Below, in pieces: positions 32,450 to 43,677 of a stretch of DNA of 64,000 bases; the first letter of the stretch is position 1; each line of letters begins with the position of its first letter. The DNA lies in contig NW_024468261.1 of assembly GCF_002104995.1 (NCBI RefSeq), forward strand, positions 496,001 to 560,000. Direction: 5' to 3'. The position numbers and the translations under genes were made by a program. The notes under the pieces were generated by a model that had not been told where the DNA came from, did no database searches, and saw only the letters and a list, made by a program, of their open reading frames with translations. Source of the stretch: Linderina pennispora (taxonomy: Eukaryota; Kickxellomycota; Kickxellomycetes; Kickxellales; Kickxellaceae).

Positions 32450-32998
32450 GGTATCGGGTGGGGCGAGTGAAAGACAAGGTGGCCAGAGGGGAGGCCTGCT
32501 TAGAAATCAGATAGGGAGGGGCGATAGGGCGAGGAGACCAAAAGAGAATACGGCGACCTGGTGAGATGGAGCAGTGTGGATGGGAGGGGGCCAGTATTTG
32601 TTCAAGGGGAGAGTAGTGCCTTTGTGAGGTGTGGGTGGGAGCTCAATGCGCAGTGAATTCCAAAGCGAGAGCGGGATTGTCAAGAAAATAGGGAAATATT
32701 CAAAACAGCTGAACAGAAGAGAAGCAAAAAGATTTTTGCTTTTGACGGAACAAGAAGAACGAGCTGCCCAATATCCGCAACTGCCTGTATGCCTGAGCAA
32801 ATACTCTGGAGGCAGGGCTGACAAATGGCAGTTTCTACAGGCTGCGCCAATAGCGCGCCGCTCACGTTTCTCGCATGCGATTCGAGAAATCGCCGGCCAT
32901 TGTTGTTCGCCTGGCAGACACAGAGTGCAGCAGCAGCACTTTTATTAGCAGGCCCTCTACTTTCGCATAGTTTCATTTGTCCAAACACACTTTTTACC
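32450..32998. promoter_or_regulatory. Divergent promoter bZIP / Med12
   Basis: 549 bases between the start codons of the two divergent genes. An open frame extends into it from Med12 (to 32825) but shows no conserved sequence, so the Med12 start is set at 32999. No strong TATA element. Confidence 0.5.
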
Positions 32999-35900
32999 AT
33001 GAATTCAGCCGGAGGCAGCTCGCAGCAGGGCACCGGCACCCGGCCATCGCTGAGTTCGACGCCAGCGTCAGGGCTGGGCCGCGCGCGACTAGAGCGACCG
33101 GGGTGGCGCGGCGGCAATGACATTCAGCCGCTCAACAAGTACACGCCGACGCCGACCTCTGGCACGGTGCCACTGCACAGCTCTCAGGACATTGGATACA
33201 CAGACTTTCGGCCAACCAGGCCTGGGCAAAGCGAAGACATTCTGAACGAGCACACGATCCGGTACGGATACACAGACGTGCCGCGCGTCGAGAACGAGTT
33301 TGTGTCCCAGCACGAGATGGTGTACGACCGGCTCATGGATACGCGGGTGTTCCAGGACCTGCAGGCATTCGCGGCGGGAGTCGCCCAGAGGCAGCTGGCA
33401 AGAGGCAGCGTGGGCTCACTGGCGCTGCCCAGGCTGCCGAACCGACCCGTAAGGAGCGACGAGCAGAGGGAGGAGTGGCTGAGGAACCTGGCCAACCCAC
33501 GGCTGCCACTGAATGTGCTCATCAACACAATGCCGTTTGGGCATCGCGGCGAGAGACTGCTCGAATCGCTGAAACAGCACAGGGTGCCGCTGCTGCGGGC
33601 AGTGTGGGCGATTCGGCTAACGGGCGTCTACGAGATGTTTGGCCAGCAGGCGCGCACACTCGACCACGCTGGGCTCAAGGCGCTGGAGCAATCATATACG
33701 CTGCAATGGTCCAAGGCAGTGACGCAATTCCTGGAACACACGCTGAGCGCAGCTCCGACCGGCGACCACGATGCAGCGCAGGTGAAGAAGTGGTCTCAGG
33801 ACTGGACGTACAGTCTGTCACTGCTCCATGTCCAGGCCGACCAAGGGCTGATGGACCAGCGGCATCTGGTGAGCTGGCTGGCGAGCCAGTTCCGGCAACT
33901 GCCGGTCGACAAGTGCATGCTGGTGCTGCCTGTGATCAAGGACTATGTGCCCGAGATAAGCAAGTCGCGCACGCCGCTGCGCAAGCTGATCCAAGCTGTG
34001 GCATTCCGCGTCGAGCAGGCACAGCGATACCCGTCTTTGGCGCAATTCGGCAAGACTGTCTGTGGCTTCCTGGTCGAGCTGTTCGAAAAGTTCCCTGATG
34101 CATTTGTGGAGCCGACGACATGGTGGGACGGGTACCGCACGCCGCTGTATGTTGCATGCGATAAATGCGATCGTGTGGATCGCAGGAGGATGAAGCAGAT
34201 GCTGGCACATGTCGACGAGCGCAATGCAAAATTCTCGAGCCTGGCGCCGCTGACAGTGGTCACTGCAAAAGATGGCACAGGTTGCGAGGTGGGCGGATCG
34301 GCTCAGATACTGCAGGTATTGAACGAGATCACCATCGACATAGGCGTCAGCACTGTGTTCAGCTCGGTGTTTGAGGGCGCCAAAGCAGCTTCTGAAGTCA
34401 TTGATGCGCACAAGATCCGGATCATCTGCTACTGGGCCGTTGACAGCAGCATTTCGTCTACTGCAACGCAGTTCCGCACCATGTTCGGCACACGGCTCAT
34501 CCAGCTGCACAAGGAACAGCTCCCCCCTGACACGCCCACGTCTGCGCTGCAATCGGCCATTGTCAGCTTCCTCGACATATTCACACCCCCCGATCCCCAC
34601 GCCGACAATGAGCGCTACGTCTGGCGCGTCTGTTTACTGCTTGAGCGCCTCTCATACGCAAACTGCTTCTCAGTACCCAAATACCTGCAGCTGCTGACGG
34701 CCCGTGGGGACTTTTTCGGAGCCAATGTTACTACCGTCAAGTCGCAGCGACATTTGGCGTACGCTAAAGGGCTAGCAGTCGGATCTCCGGCAGACGATGA
34801 GCAGCGGCAGATGCTGCTGTACGGATTCGACATGGACCTGGAGCGGGCAGCACAGAATGAGAGCGATGGGGCTGTGTGTGCGAGTCTGCGGCGCGAGATC
34901 TCCCGTATTCTGCCGTTCCTTGTTGCGTACACGTGTGCTACGCCGCTGCGTGCAAAGGCCAATGGCAAGGAGCCCACGATTGATGCGGCCTTAGCAATGT
35001 GGTGGCGGGGATCTGGCCCGAGCTCCAGCATCCTGGACCCACAGAACCTGCCAACGCCCGAGCAGCTTGCTGGCGTATCGCTTTCAGCTCCGTCGTCGCG
35101 TGCTTCCTGCGTCAAAGACTGGATTTCGCCACTGTCCGACCACATTTCCGACGAGTCCCTGCTGGGCCAGGACATTTCAGCCGAGTGCCTCGGGCTGCTG
35201 AGCAAGAGCTCGCGCAACATTCTCGACATGGTCGTGCACCAGCGGCTGATGCCGATAGTCTACGATTTTGTGGTCAAGGACATCAAGGTTGGGGTCGACA
35301 ACTGGCGCGTCATCACTCAGCCGGGCACCTCCCTGCTTAATGCACGCCAGACTGCTGCCATTATCCGGGTGCTGAGTGTTTCTGGGATGTTTGCGCATAT
35401 GCTGGACTTTTTGCTCTGGCTGATCAGCCATTCGAAGGCAACACCCGTGCTGGCTACTGTTCACACAGCGCTGGTGCGCTTCACCGACGCCTGGCGGTTG
35501 CTGGGCAGGCTGACGGAGGCTGCAATCGCTGTTGGCAATATCTATACCGAGAACTCGTCATCATCGTCAGTCGACTTGGAGTCCTTCAAGACCCTGTCGT
35601 ACTGGAGCACTGTTGACCCGGCGGATACACAAATCTCGGCCCTCGCACAAAAGGCGCACAGCGACCACGATGCCTACGTCGACATGCAGACGCAATCGCT
35701 GCTACTACCTTCTCACGCTGCCGGCCCTGTCCACACCGACAAGGAGTTGATGCAGCTGGCGCAGCGGGTCGTGTCTGAGCGGCAGCGCGAAAACGCACAG
35801 TCGTCAGACGAGACCGACTGGACAGTGACCCAGTGCTTTGACAAGCTGAGTCGCTGGGCCGCGAGCCAAATGGCCAAATCCGACTTTGGCAGTCCGCCTG

Positions 35901-38810
35901 GACTGCAGCCAAACGGCGTGATCAGCTCGCCAGTGATGGGCAGCAAGTCGCGGTCGGCAAAGCTGGAGAGCGTATTTGCGCATATCGCCAATAGCACGAC
36001 GCAGGCAGCGATAGGGACAGCCAGGCAGCTGGCGAGCGACGGGTCAGGAGAATGCACTGATGGAGTGTTTTTTGGACCTGGCCGCGCAGTACGTTGGGTG
36101 GTTCTCAGATAACTCTGGCCTGCTTGTCACCCCGCACACGACCAGCCAGCTGCTGCTCACCGCGCTATCTACCGCCATTAATGCGTGGCCAATTGCGCGG
36201 AATAGCGCTGCTGCGCATGTGGCAGTGCCGGTTTCGTCGACTGCAGGAGGCAGTCCAGCTGTACAGCCCACTGAGTCACCATCTCCATCTCCGCTGTTTG
36301 CTGTGGCCGATATCGATCGTGCCATGCTCGTTACTTCAGCGTGGGTGACGAAGCTGCTGGCCAGCGGGTGTCTGAGAATCAGCTACTTGGTCCCCTGGCT
36401 GATCGAGGAACTGCGCAGTGACGTGCTGCAGACACCTGCTGCCAAATATGCGTGCTTGGCAGGCATTGTCAACACATTGAGTGTCTCGCCAGACCAGATA
36501 ATTCTGCACAGACCGCCACTGGTCCGCGCCGATTCCCGCGCCGGCAGTCTCCAGACCAGTGCCCAGCACCCTGCCCACCGCCTGACCGACCGTCTTATAA
36601 TCGACAGCTGCTGGGACTCGACGCTGATTGCCAACAAGGTGAGCCGGATCCAGACGGTGGAGCTTGTGTTCACCTGCGCATCGACAGGCGGCCAGCTGCG
36701 GGACTCTGGAATGCCACAACTCGAAACAATCTTGGTCCACGCAGCCACAGAGTTGGCGCAGTCTGTGTGGGTGCAGATGTTTATCGACTTCATACCCCTA
36801 TCTCAGCAGGACGCCAGCAGCAAGACGGTGCGTGGTCAGCACTACAACATGTTGGAGATCTACCGCGCCAACATCGAGGTGCAAATCCGCAGCCCAGCCG
36901 TATCACTGCCGGTGAAACGTGCGGTTCTGCGGTCACTGCTGACGCTCTGTGAGGGAAACGACCCGGCGAGCGAGGGATTTTCAGCAATGACCACACCTGA
37001 GGTGGCTCTGCGCCTGCGCGAGACCCTGAACCGGTTCTGGTTTGGGCCGGCAGCGCGCGGCAAGGCTACGCCAGCAGCATTCAAGTGCGCGACAATCTTG
37101 AATTCCCTCATGCTGTTTTCAGCCACAGCCTTGCAGGAAACCGAGGCAACCACCGATGCATTTGCTGTAGCTGCTGGGGCAGCCACCATGGCCTCAGCTG
37201 CGCACTCAGCTAGTGAGCCTGCCAATGCACTGCAGGATATTGACACCCTCTCGCAGACACTGGGCCGTGGCAGCGGGCAGGTGCAATTTGTCACCAACCC
37301 GACTACATTCCTGGCCAGCTGCGTGCTGGAGGCTGTGTTCAGCTGGGGAACACCCGGCCGCGACGCGAAAAACATGGATAGCAAGAGGTACGCGAGTTTG
37401 GCCGAAGTTCTGTCGACCCTAGATCCCACCACTCTACTGCAACAGACTGAGGCGTGTTGGGCCACGCTGTTCAGACTGAACACGCCACTGCTGCGTGCGA
37501 CCAGCGATCAAACAGGACCGCACAGCAGCGAGGGCTCGCCGATCCAGAGATCCCGCAGCAACCAACAGGACCAGTCGCCCAGCGCAAAGGCTGCATTGGC
37601 GATTATTCGGTCCGTGCAGCAGAGCGTGCCGAGTATAGTAGCAACGGCATTTGGCTGACGTAGCCTTGACCAGCCCTGATGCATTTGGTGACATCGATGG
37701 AGTCGAACGAGACGCTTTGGAGGTGTTTGCGGCACGCGGCTCTGCACTGGCCGAGCTTGACGCAGCAGCTGATGCTGACGCTCGCTACGCATGCCGAGAA
37801 ACAGGGCAGCAGGAAGGAAGGCGCGCCAGTTGATTCAGCATTTGCGCCGGGCACGCTGCTGTCAAGCGTAAGGGCAATTGCGTGCGGGCTGATCGGCCAG
37901 CTACAGGCCATCTCTGCACACGCGAGCTCTGACGTTGCCTCCACGCTGTCGTTGGCATCGGTGACAGCCCCCGACGAGCCACCAGCGGCAAGTACCCCCA
38001 AGCCGCCTGACAACGCCGCCTGCGCAGCCGCAGGATACTGAGAAGCTCCAGCCCGTCGATCCACAGCGTCTGTGTCTGGCGATCCGCTGGCGTCTACAGG
38101 CATTGCAGCCCATGTGCGGGCTGATGCGCGCGCACCCGGAGGAATTCGCCGCCGACGAATGGCTAATGACGCTAGTGACATTGTGCCTGTCGCCGCTGTG
38201 CCAGAGCGCGGCCAACGGACGCGACAGCCGGTTTCTACCAGTACTTGCTGGACTTTACAGCGACTGACCAATGAGGGCATCACAGCGGCCATGCGCAAGC
38301 GCTCTCTGGTGCTGCTGCGCCGCGTTGCGCCTCTGGTACGCGCAGTGGTGCCGAGTGTGCACTTTTGCCAACATCCTCGGCCGCCTGTTCCCAGTTCGAA
38401 TCTGCAAATGTCCTGACCTGCGATCTGCTGCCAGCCGTCTCCTGCACATACTCCTGGCCTCGATAACCCGTGGATCTGGGTCGAGGCACTCGAGTTTACG
38501 CCGCTGTCAAATCTATCGCCTGCCACGCCCATCAACATGGGGCTGGAGGGCATGACCCCGTTTACATTGCGGGGTGCTTTGGAGGCGGAAGAGGCAAAAA
38601 AGGGCGTGAAGCGCCCGGCTGATGCAGCGAACCGAATGCAATTCCTGGACAACCCGTACTACCCGAAGCAGCCAGCGTTCATGGCTCCGTTAGCAGATAC
38701 GCCCATTCCGTGGCAGGTGTTTGGTGGGAAAGCGTCGTCGGGTGGATGCGGAGACACGGCTGGTGTGGCGGAACCAGTGCCAGCAGGCATTTGGCGAGAA
38801 CGGAGCCTGA
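32999..38810 (+). CDS. MED12: Mediator subunit 12 (Med12/Srb8), several frameshifts
   Basis: Begins MNSAGGSSQQGTGTRPSLSS. The Med12 signature region follows: NKYTPTPTSGTVPLHSSQD, then near residue 170 LPLNVLINTMPFGHRGERLL and HRVPLLRAVWAIRLTGVYEM, then WSKAVTQFLEHTL and DWTYSLSLLHVQADQGLMD. Med12 belongs to the Cdk8 kinase module that restrains Mediator-RNA polymerase II. The frame changes near 36075 (a T-run, one T too many), 37650, 38040-38260, 38400-38530 and 38727 (one A too many). Corrected, the end reads GGKRRRVDAETRLVW and stops at 38810. The C-terminal third is the least certain. About 1930 residues, typical for the family. Confidence 0.88.
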
Positions 38811-38980
38811 CTCGTCTCTTTAACTTGTACAAGACCATGATACACCCTAACATATTAGCTCAGTTTCTACACCACTTCCACATGATCCATACCGAATATA
38901 TGAACTTTACTTGATGGATACATGCAGAGCTAATGAATGACGAAGATGCGGCTTGCATTTGAGCGTGAGTAAGAGTCGAG

Positions 38981-40403
38981 CTAGAACTCAATTTCCAGCA
39001 AATAGTCCAGCCTCGACTGGCCGGCCTTGAAGACGATGAGCTCGTCGTTCATCACACACGACTCCCCGGCCTTTGCCCAGTACGAGTCATACCCCTCGGG
39101 TGGCGGTCCTCTGATACCGGCCGCATTGGGCACAAAGTACTTGCCCATCGCTACTGAAGCCAGGAACATGTACACCTTGGGCTTGTTCTGCGCATTGCCC
39201 GTCCAGTACCCGCCGTCGCAGTAGTTGAGCGACTTTGTCGACTGGTTGGCAAAGTACAGCCCGTCTCCAAACATGGCACCAGCCTTCTGCCCTGGCGACA
39301 GCTTTGGCAGCAGCAAGCCCTTGCTCATGATTGACAGCAGGTTCTGCGTGCGCGTTCCATGCCACAGATGGCGCACATCACCGAGATCCTTCTCGCACTC
39401 CTCGAACGGCGCCTGCTGCGACGCCAGCTTGATCTTGTATACACAGCTGACCTTGGCCCCGTTGTTGTAGCCACCGTGGACGGTGTTTTTGGTACGACTC
39501 AAACAGCTCGCTGACATAGTTGAAGGTCTTCTTGTCCTTGACTGTCTCGATCTCGACCTCAAACGTCGGAGGCCCTTTCTCCTTGGGCTTGTCCTCATCG
39601 TCCTTCTTATTCTCCTCCTCCTGCAGCTTCTTCTTCTTCAGGTCGTCGATGAGGTCGAGGGTCTCGAGCAGTGCGTCACATGTCGCCTTCTGCTCGTCGA
39701 TAGGCACGCTGATTGAACAGCAGATTCTCGATTTCGCGCGCATTGGCAACCCTGTTCGGAATGATGACAAAATACTCCTCGTTCAGCTGCGAGATCAGCT
39801 CGGTGACCGCCTTCAGCTCCTTTGATGGTTCGTTGGTGACCTTGCCGTCAGCCTTTCTCTTGCGCCCGCGCTTCTGGAACCCCAAATCTGCCTTGGGCTC
39901 CTTCTCATACAGCTCCAAGAACTTGGGCAGCTCATCCTCGATCTGCCCCAGCAGCTTGATAGCCTGCTCCACGCCTAGGCGCTGGATGACACCCAGGGGT
40001 GTCTTGAACAAGCCGTCAGCAGCATCAAACTTGATTGAGGTCGCGCTGGTGATCTTGTGCACGTTCTGGGCAGAGATGCTCTTCACCAGCTCCTTGGCAG
40101 CGTCGTCCTTGTAGTTGATCTCCTCCAGTGCAGTGTCGATGACGTTGGTCTGGACCGAAACTCCAGCCATCATCTTCTATGGCTTCAATCATGGCATCCT
40201 TGTACCCCTTGTTGCGCTTGGCGCGCAGCAGACTGATCAAACTTGCGCTGGCCACCATGGTACCGCATTTCGGTGCCCTTGCTGCCCACGCGACCATAGC
40301 GCACGAGAACCATCTCGCCGTCGCCAAGAAGCTCGACGTAGTAGAATTTGTTGTTGTTCCCCTTGGTGTTGAACTGGATGAGCATTTGCTTGGTTTCCGA
40401 CAT
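38981..40403 (-). CDS. Poly(ADP-ribose) polymerase with WGR domain (frameshifted)
   Basis: Starts MSETKQMLIQFNTKGNNNKF with a WGR domain (YGRVGSKGTEMRYHGGQRKF; the WGR motif itself reads YGRVG). A helical regulatory domain follows (NVIDTALEEINYKDDAAKEL, KTPLGVIQRLGVEQAIKLLG), then the catalytic domain: LWHGTRTQNLLSIMSKGLLL, GAMFGDGLYFANQSTKSLNY and NDELIVFKAGQSRLDYLLEI. The His-Tyr-Glu triad (LWHGT, GLYFA, NDELIV) is complete. About 474 residues, so PARP2/3-like without zinc fingers or BRCT. The role is DNA-break sensing by ADP-ribosylation. Frame changes near 40250, 40165, 39710 and 39500 look like single-base errors. PARPs are patchy in fungi. Confidence 0.88.
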
Positions 40404-40720
40404 GGTTTGTGATGGAGTAGTGACGAGGTATTAGTGGCTCTGTTGAAAGGAGGTAGGAGAAAATGTTTTTGGCGCTTGATGTAGTGGACTGGAATGGAGA
40501 AGGAGCGGGCAGACTCATGCGCATTTATAGGGGGTTTGGTAGAAACCCTGCGAGGACCGGTGCTGCGCAAAAAAAAAAACAGGCCAGGCTGCTGCCTTTG
40601 CCAGAACTGCGCAGCAGCTCGCGAATAATCCCTGAAGAGGCTCAAGCGGAGCTCATAGTCGGCTCGAGCTGCATTAACACCGATTTTCGGCCTCAGTTTC
40701 CGAGTTTGTGAAAAAGTGTG

Positions 40721-41821
40721 CTAAAGAAGCTGGATGTTTGCGATCGACAGTGCTTCCAGGTGTGCCTTTACGTCCTGGTTGAACAACCCTGGTCCGCAGA
40801 CAATCGCATGTCTGTCAGTCGGTTGCTCAGGCACAATTTTGCGCAGCCGCCCCAGGGTAAGCCTGCCCGGCGTAACATGGCGATGGCCAGTCGACAGCGA
40901 TGCTGTTGCCAGTTGAATCTTGCGACAAAAAGATGTGGTGGCTTAGCTGCGGCATATCTTTGGCAAAACCCTGCAATCTCATTCGACAGCCAGACGCCTG
41001 TGTGTTCGATTGCGCACTGCACCAGCACGATCCGCTTGCCGCGATATGACTCGTTGACATGCGCAAACTGCAGAATCTGGAAAGATAGGGGCAATGCCCG
41101 ATCCGCCGGCAATCAGCAGGACTGCGTCCCCTTGAAGCACTTTGGTCAAGTTACCAGTGGTAGACACTGGCCCGCGCACAGACATGTAATCACCGATTCC
41201 TAGGGTGCGGAAGTAGCGCGACAGGCCATGGTCATAGAGCCGAATGAGCAGATGCGGCCGAACGACGCCATCGGGAGCTTCAATCATTAGCGGTGTAAAT
41301 GGCCTCGTTAGCCGTGCGTCGTTGACCGTAGCACGGATGTGTATATGCTCGCCGGCAGCCAAAAAGAAGTTACTGGAATCAGCGTCAATGATAAACAGCC
41401 GCGAATAACTGTTGAGCTGCTGCACAGCAATCACACGCACCATTGTGAACTTTAGCGGGTTCAGCAGTCCGGGCTGCAGACCCATGTGTTTCAGGACCGC
41501 ACTGTCAGTCACTTCGCCGCGCAGTGCTAGCTGGTGGTTCAGCTTCAAAACCGCCACCTCCGACGCGTAGGTATCCATTGTCTCCTTGTATGTGTCTAGA
41601 ATACAGGGCGTACACCCAGAGTTGCAGCACTCATCAGCGTCGGGCTTGAGTGGTGGAGGAGGCAACTTCAGCACCAACTGATCGCCCTCTAGCACTGACC
41701 CGTACTTGGCGTTGGCTTGTTCCTCCTTGGCTTTCTTGCGCTCGGCAGCCCGCTTTTTGGCCCGTGCAATCTCCTCATACAGAGCAAGAACTGCAGGGTT
41801 GTCTGACTCAGTGTCAGCCAT
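40721..41821 (-). CDS. NADH-cytochrome b5 reductase-like protein (CYB5RL type)
   Basis: Starts MADTESDNPAVLALYEEIAR. A Lys/Arg/Glu-rich N-terminus is followed by the oxidoreductase-like Cys motif CCNSGCTPCILDTYKE (about residues 62-77), then an FAD domain (RLTRPFTPLMIEAP, matching the RxYTPxS flavin motif in altered form, and GLSRYFRTLGIGD) and an NAD domain (VLLIAGGSGIAPI, then ACGPG-like VCGPGLFNQDVKAHL). It ends IANIQLL at 40721. Frame changes near 41085 and in a T-run near 40935. About 366 residues. Family members transfer electrons from NADH, probably to cytochrome b5 or heme partners; the function of the Cys-rich N-terminus is not settled. Confidence 0.8.
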
Positions 41822-41989
41822 TGTCTGGTTTGCAGTAGTATATGTTTTTCAGATATCGAAACGAGAAACTGGAAGAGCCTGCTGAGTTTTTTTTGTTTGC
41901 ATGAGCCATGTTTTTGTCAGCACAACACGGGCTGCTATGGTATGGAATGCATGTATCGTCAGTGGTGGCTCTGGCCCAGATCATCGAGG

Positions 41990-43045
41990 TCATCCAGCAG
42001 ACCCACCACCCACCACCACCAACGCTGCTGCTAGCACCCCGGCCATGGCAGAGGTTGGGAGCAGTGTGCCTGGCTGCCAGTCGTCGGGGATGCGCTCCTT
42101 TACACGCATCTGCCGTACCAGCTGCTCAAGTGTCTGATCATAGATATCAACGACGCCCCGTCCCATCATCTGGTCGGCCAACTCGGTCAATGCCTCTATC
42201 TTGCGCTTCCGCTCCCTATCCTCCCCAGTTGGCTCCTGTTCTTTACCCTTGGCCTTCTTGCCCCACCGCTTCTTCGCCTTCTTCTTTGGTCCGCCGATCC
42301 GTGCCAGGGCACTCAAGACAGTCTCGCGCGGCATCAGGGAGTTGATAATGGCAATAACCAAGTCGTCGTTGGACACAGAGTCCCACTTCACCGACAGCTC
42401 TTGTGCGTGGGACCTTTGCTGTTGCTCCTGGCGCTGCTTGGACACCCGCGCCTGCTCGATCGCACCTGATGACACGCCCTCAAGCCAGTTGTCTTGGTGT
42501 GCCTGTGGGTCCTTTTTGTTGGCGACATAGTTGCCAGCCTCGTCAAACTTGCCATCCTCCAGCTCCTCCTTCATGTTGAACGCCTCGAGCTTACCACCCT
42601 TCCCTTCATCCTCCCCTATGTCTATCTGTTTGCCCTTGGCGTCTGTGTTGTCAAACCGTGCCGTCGAACTCAATTCTTGGCCTTCAATGTCGGAGCTATC
42701 CAAGTACCGCTTGCGCTTGGCTGTGTGTGCGGTGGATGTGCCTGGGCCAGCGCCATTGTCGGAGAACATATCTTCGTCGTCGTCGTCGTCATTTTTCTCT
42801 GCAGACTTGCTGTCCCCTTCCTCAACATCACTAGCCTCATCGTCACTGTTCTCGCCAACCTCATCTTGGACACTGTCGTCGCTACCGTAGCCGTCAGCAT
42901 TGATCCGGCCGCGCCGCTTAGGGCCGCTGGTGATATCGGCCTCAAGCTCATCCTCGATGTCATTGTCAGAATTGCTCAGACCACCATCGTCTTCAGCAAA
43001 CCTGACGCGTTTTCCATTGGTATTACGAGACATGTTGATAGACAT
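41990..43045 (-). CDS. CD2BP2/Lin1-like U5 snRNP protein lacking a GYF domain
   Basis: 351 residues (a second in-frame ATG at 43033). Contains NGKRVRFAEDDGG, long acidic runs, KRRGRINADGYGSDDS, and the family block MKEELEDGKFDEAGNYVANK with DPQAHQDNWLEGVSS. Then comes KKKAKKRWGKKAKGKEQE. CD2BP2/Lin1 (Snu40 in yeast) is a U5 snRNP assembly factor that usually ends in a GYF domain. Here the frame stops after a Val/Ala/Gly-rich tail, and only about 170 bases separate it from the next gene, too little for a GYF domain. Either the domain is absent or it is lost through a frame error; I did not see GYF sequence in other frames. Confidence 0.78.
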   Translation of the reverse strand: MSINMSRNTNGKRVRFAEDDGGLSNSDNDIEDELEADITSGPKRRGRINADGYGSDDSVQDEVGENSDDEASDVEEGDSKSAEKNDDDDDEDMFSDNGAGPGTSTAHTAKRKRYLDSSDIEGQELSSTARFDNTDAKGKQIDIGEDEGKGGKLEAFNMKEELEDGKFDEAGNYVANKKDPQAHQDNWLEGVSSGAIEQARVSKQRQEQQQRSHAQELSVKWDSVSNDDLVIAIINSLMPRETVLSALARIGGPKKKAKKRWGKKAKGKEQEPTGEDRERKRKIEALTELADQMMGRGVVDIYDQTLEQLVRQMRVKERIPDDWQPGTLLPTSAMAGVLAAALVVVGGGSAG

Positions 43046-43677
43046 ACGGTGTCTGTGGCTAGCACCAACTCGTAGGAGCTAGAAAATATAGTCTAGGACA
43101 TAGACACGTGCCTTATGGTTATTAAGGAACAGCGCTTGCGTAATTGGTCTATCCAGCCGGTCCCTCTGCATCACCTCAAGCCGGTGCCATTAGCTGCTTT
43201 ACGGGTATGCCATGTGCGAGCCACAGACCGACCTGTAATCCTGGACTCGCACCTTGCTCGTTCCGAGCAGATGGACATGGCTTGCTGTCTGAGACTGTCT
43301 ATTATAGTGGAGAGATAGCGGTGGCAAGCTCTGCTGCTGCATCGGGATTTGTGCACCGACCAAAGGTTACTATATCGTGCTAATCCAATTGTGCGGAAGT
43401 TAGAAAACTCGCGGGATTCATATAAAACCAGCTAGGACTTAGCCTAGCTCCGCTAGTAAAAAATAAAACCAGTATCCAAAACCTTTTTCACCTTTCCACT
43501 ACTCAGCTCCTATATGTATCATGAAGGCTCAAGGATACTTTATGTTCCTAGCATATAAGCAGCTAATATGCTTAAGTAGTAATACTGTGATGTGTCTTGT
43601 CGTGTCGTGTAGTATCGTTTTGGAATATGTGGATATAATGGCTCTCAGATGGTGTATGCAAAGTATATTCAGGCATA
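43046..43677. other. Intergenic, nothing recognised
   Basis: Promoter of the CD2BP2-like gene and 3' flank of the FBXO3-like gene, with chance ORFs only. AT-rich from 43400. Confidence 0.4.
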
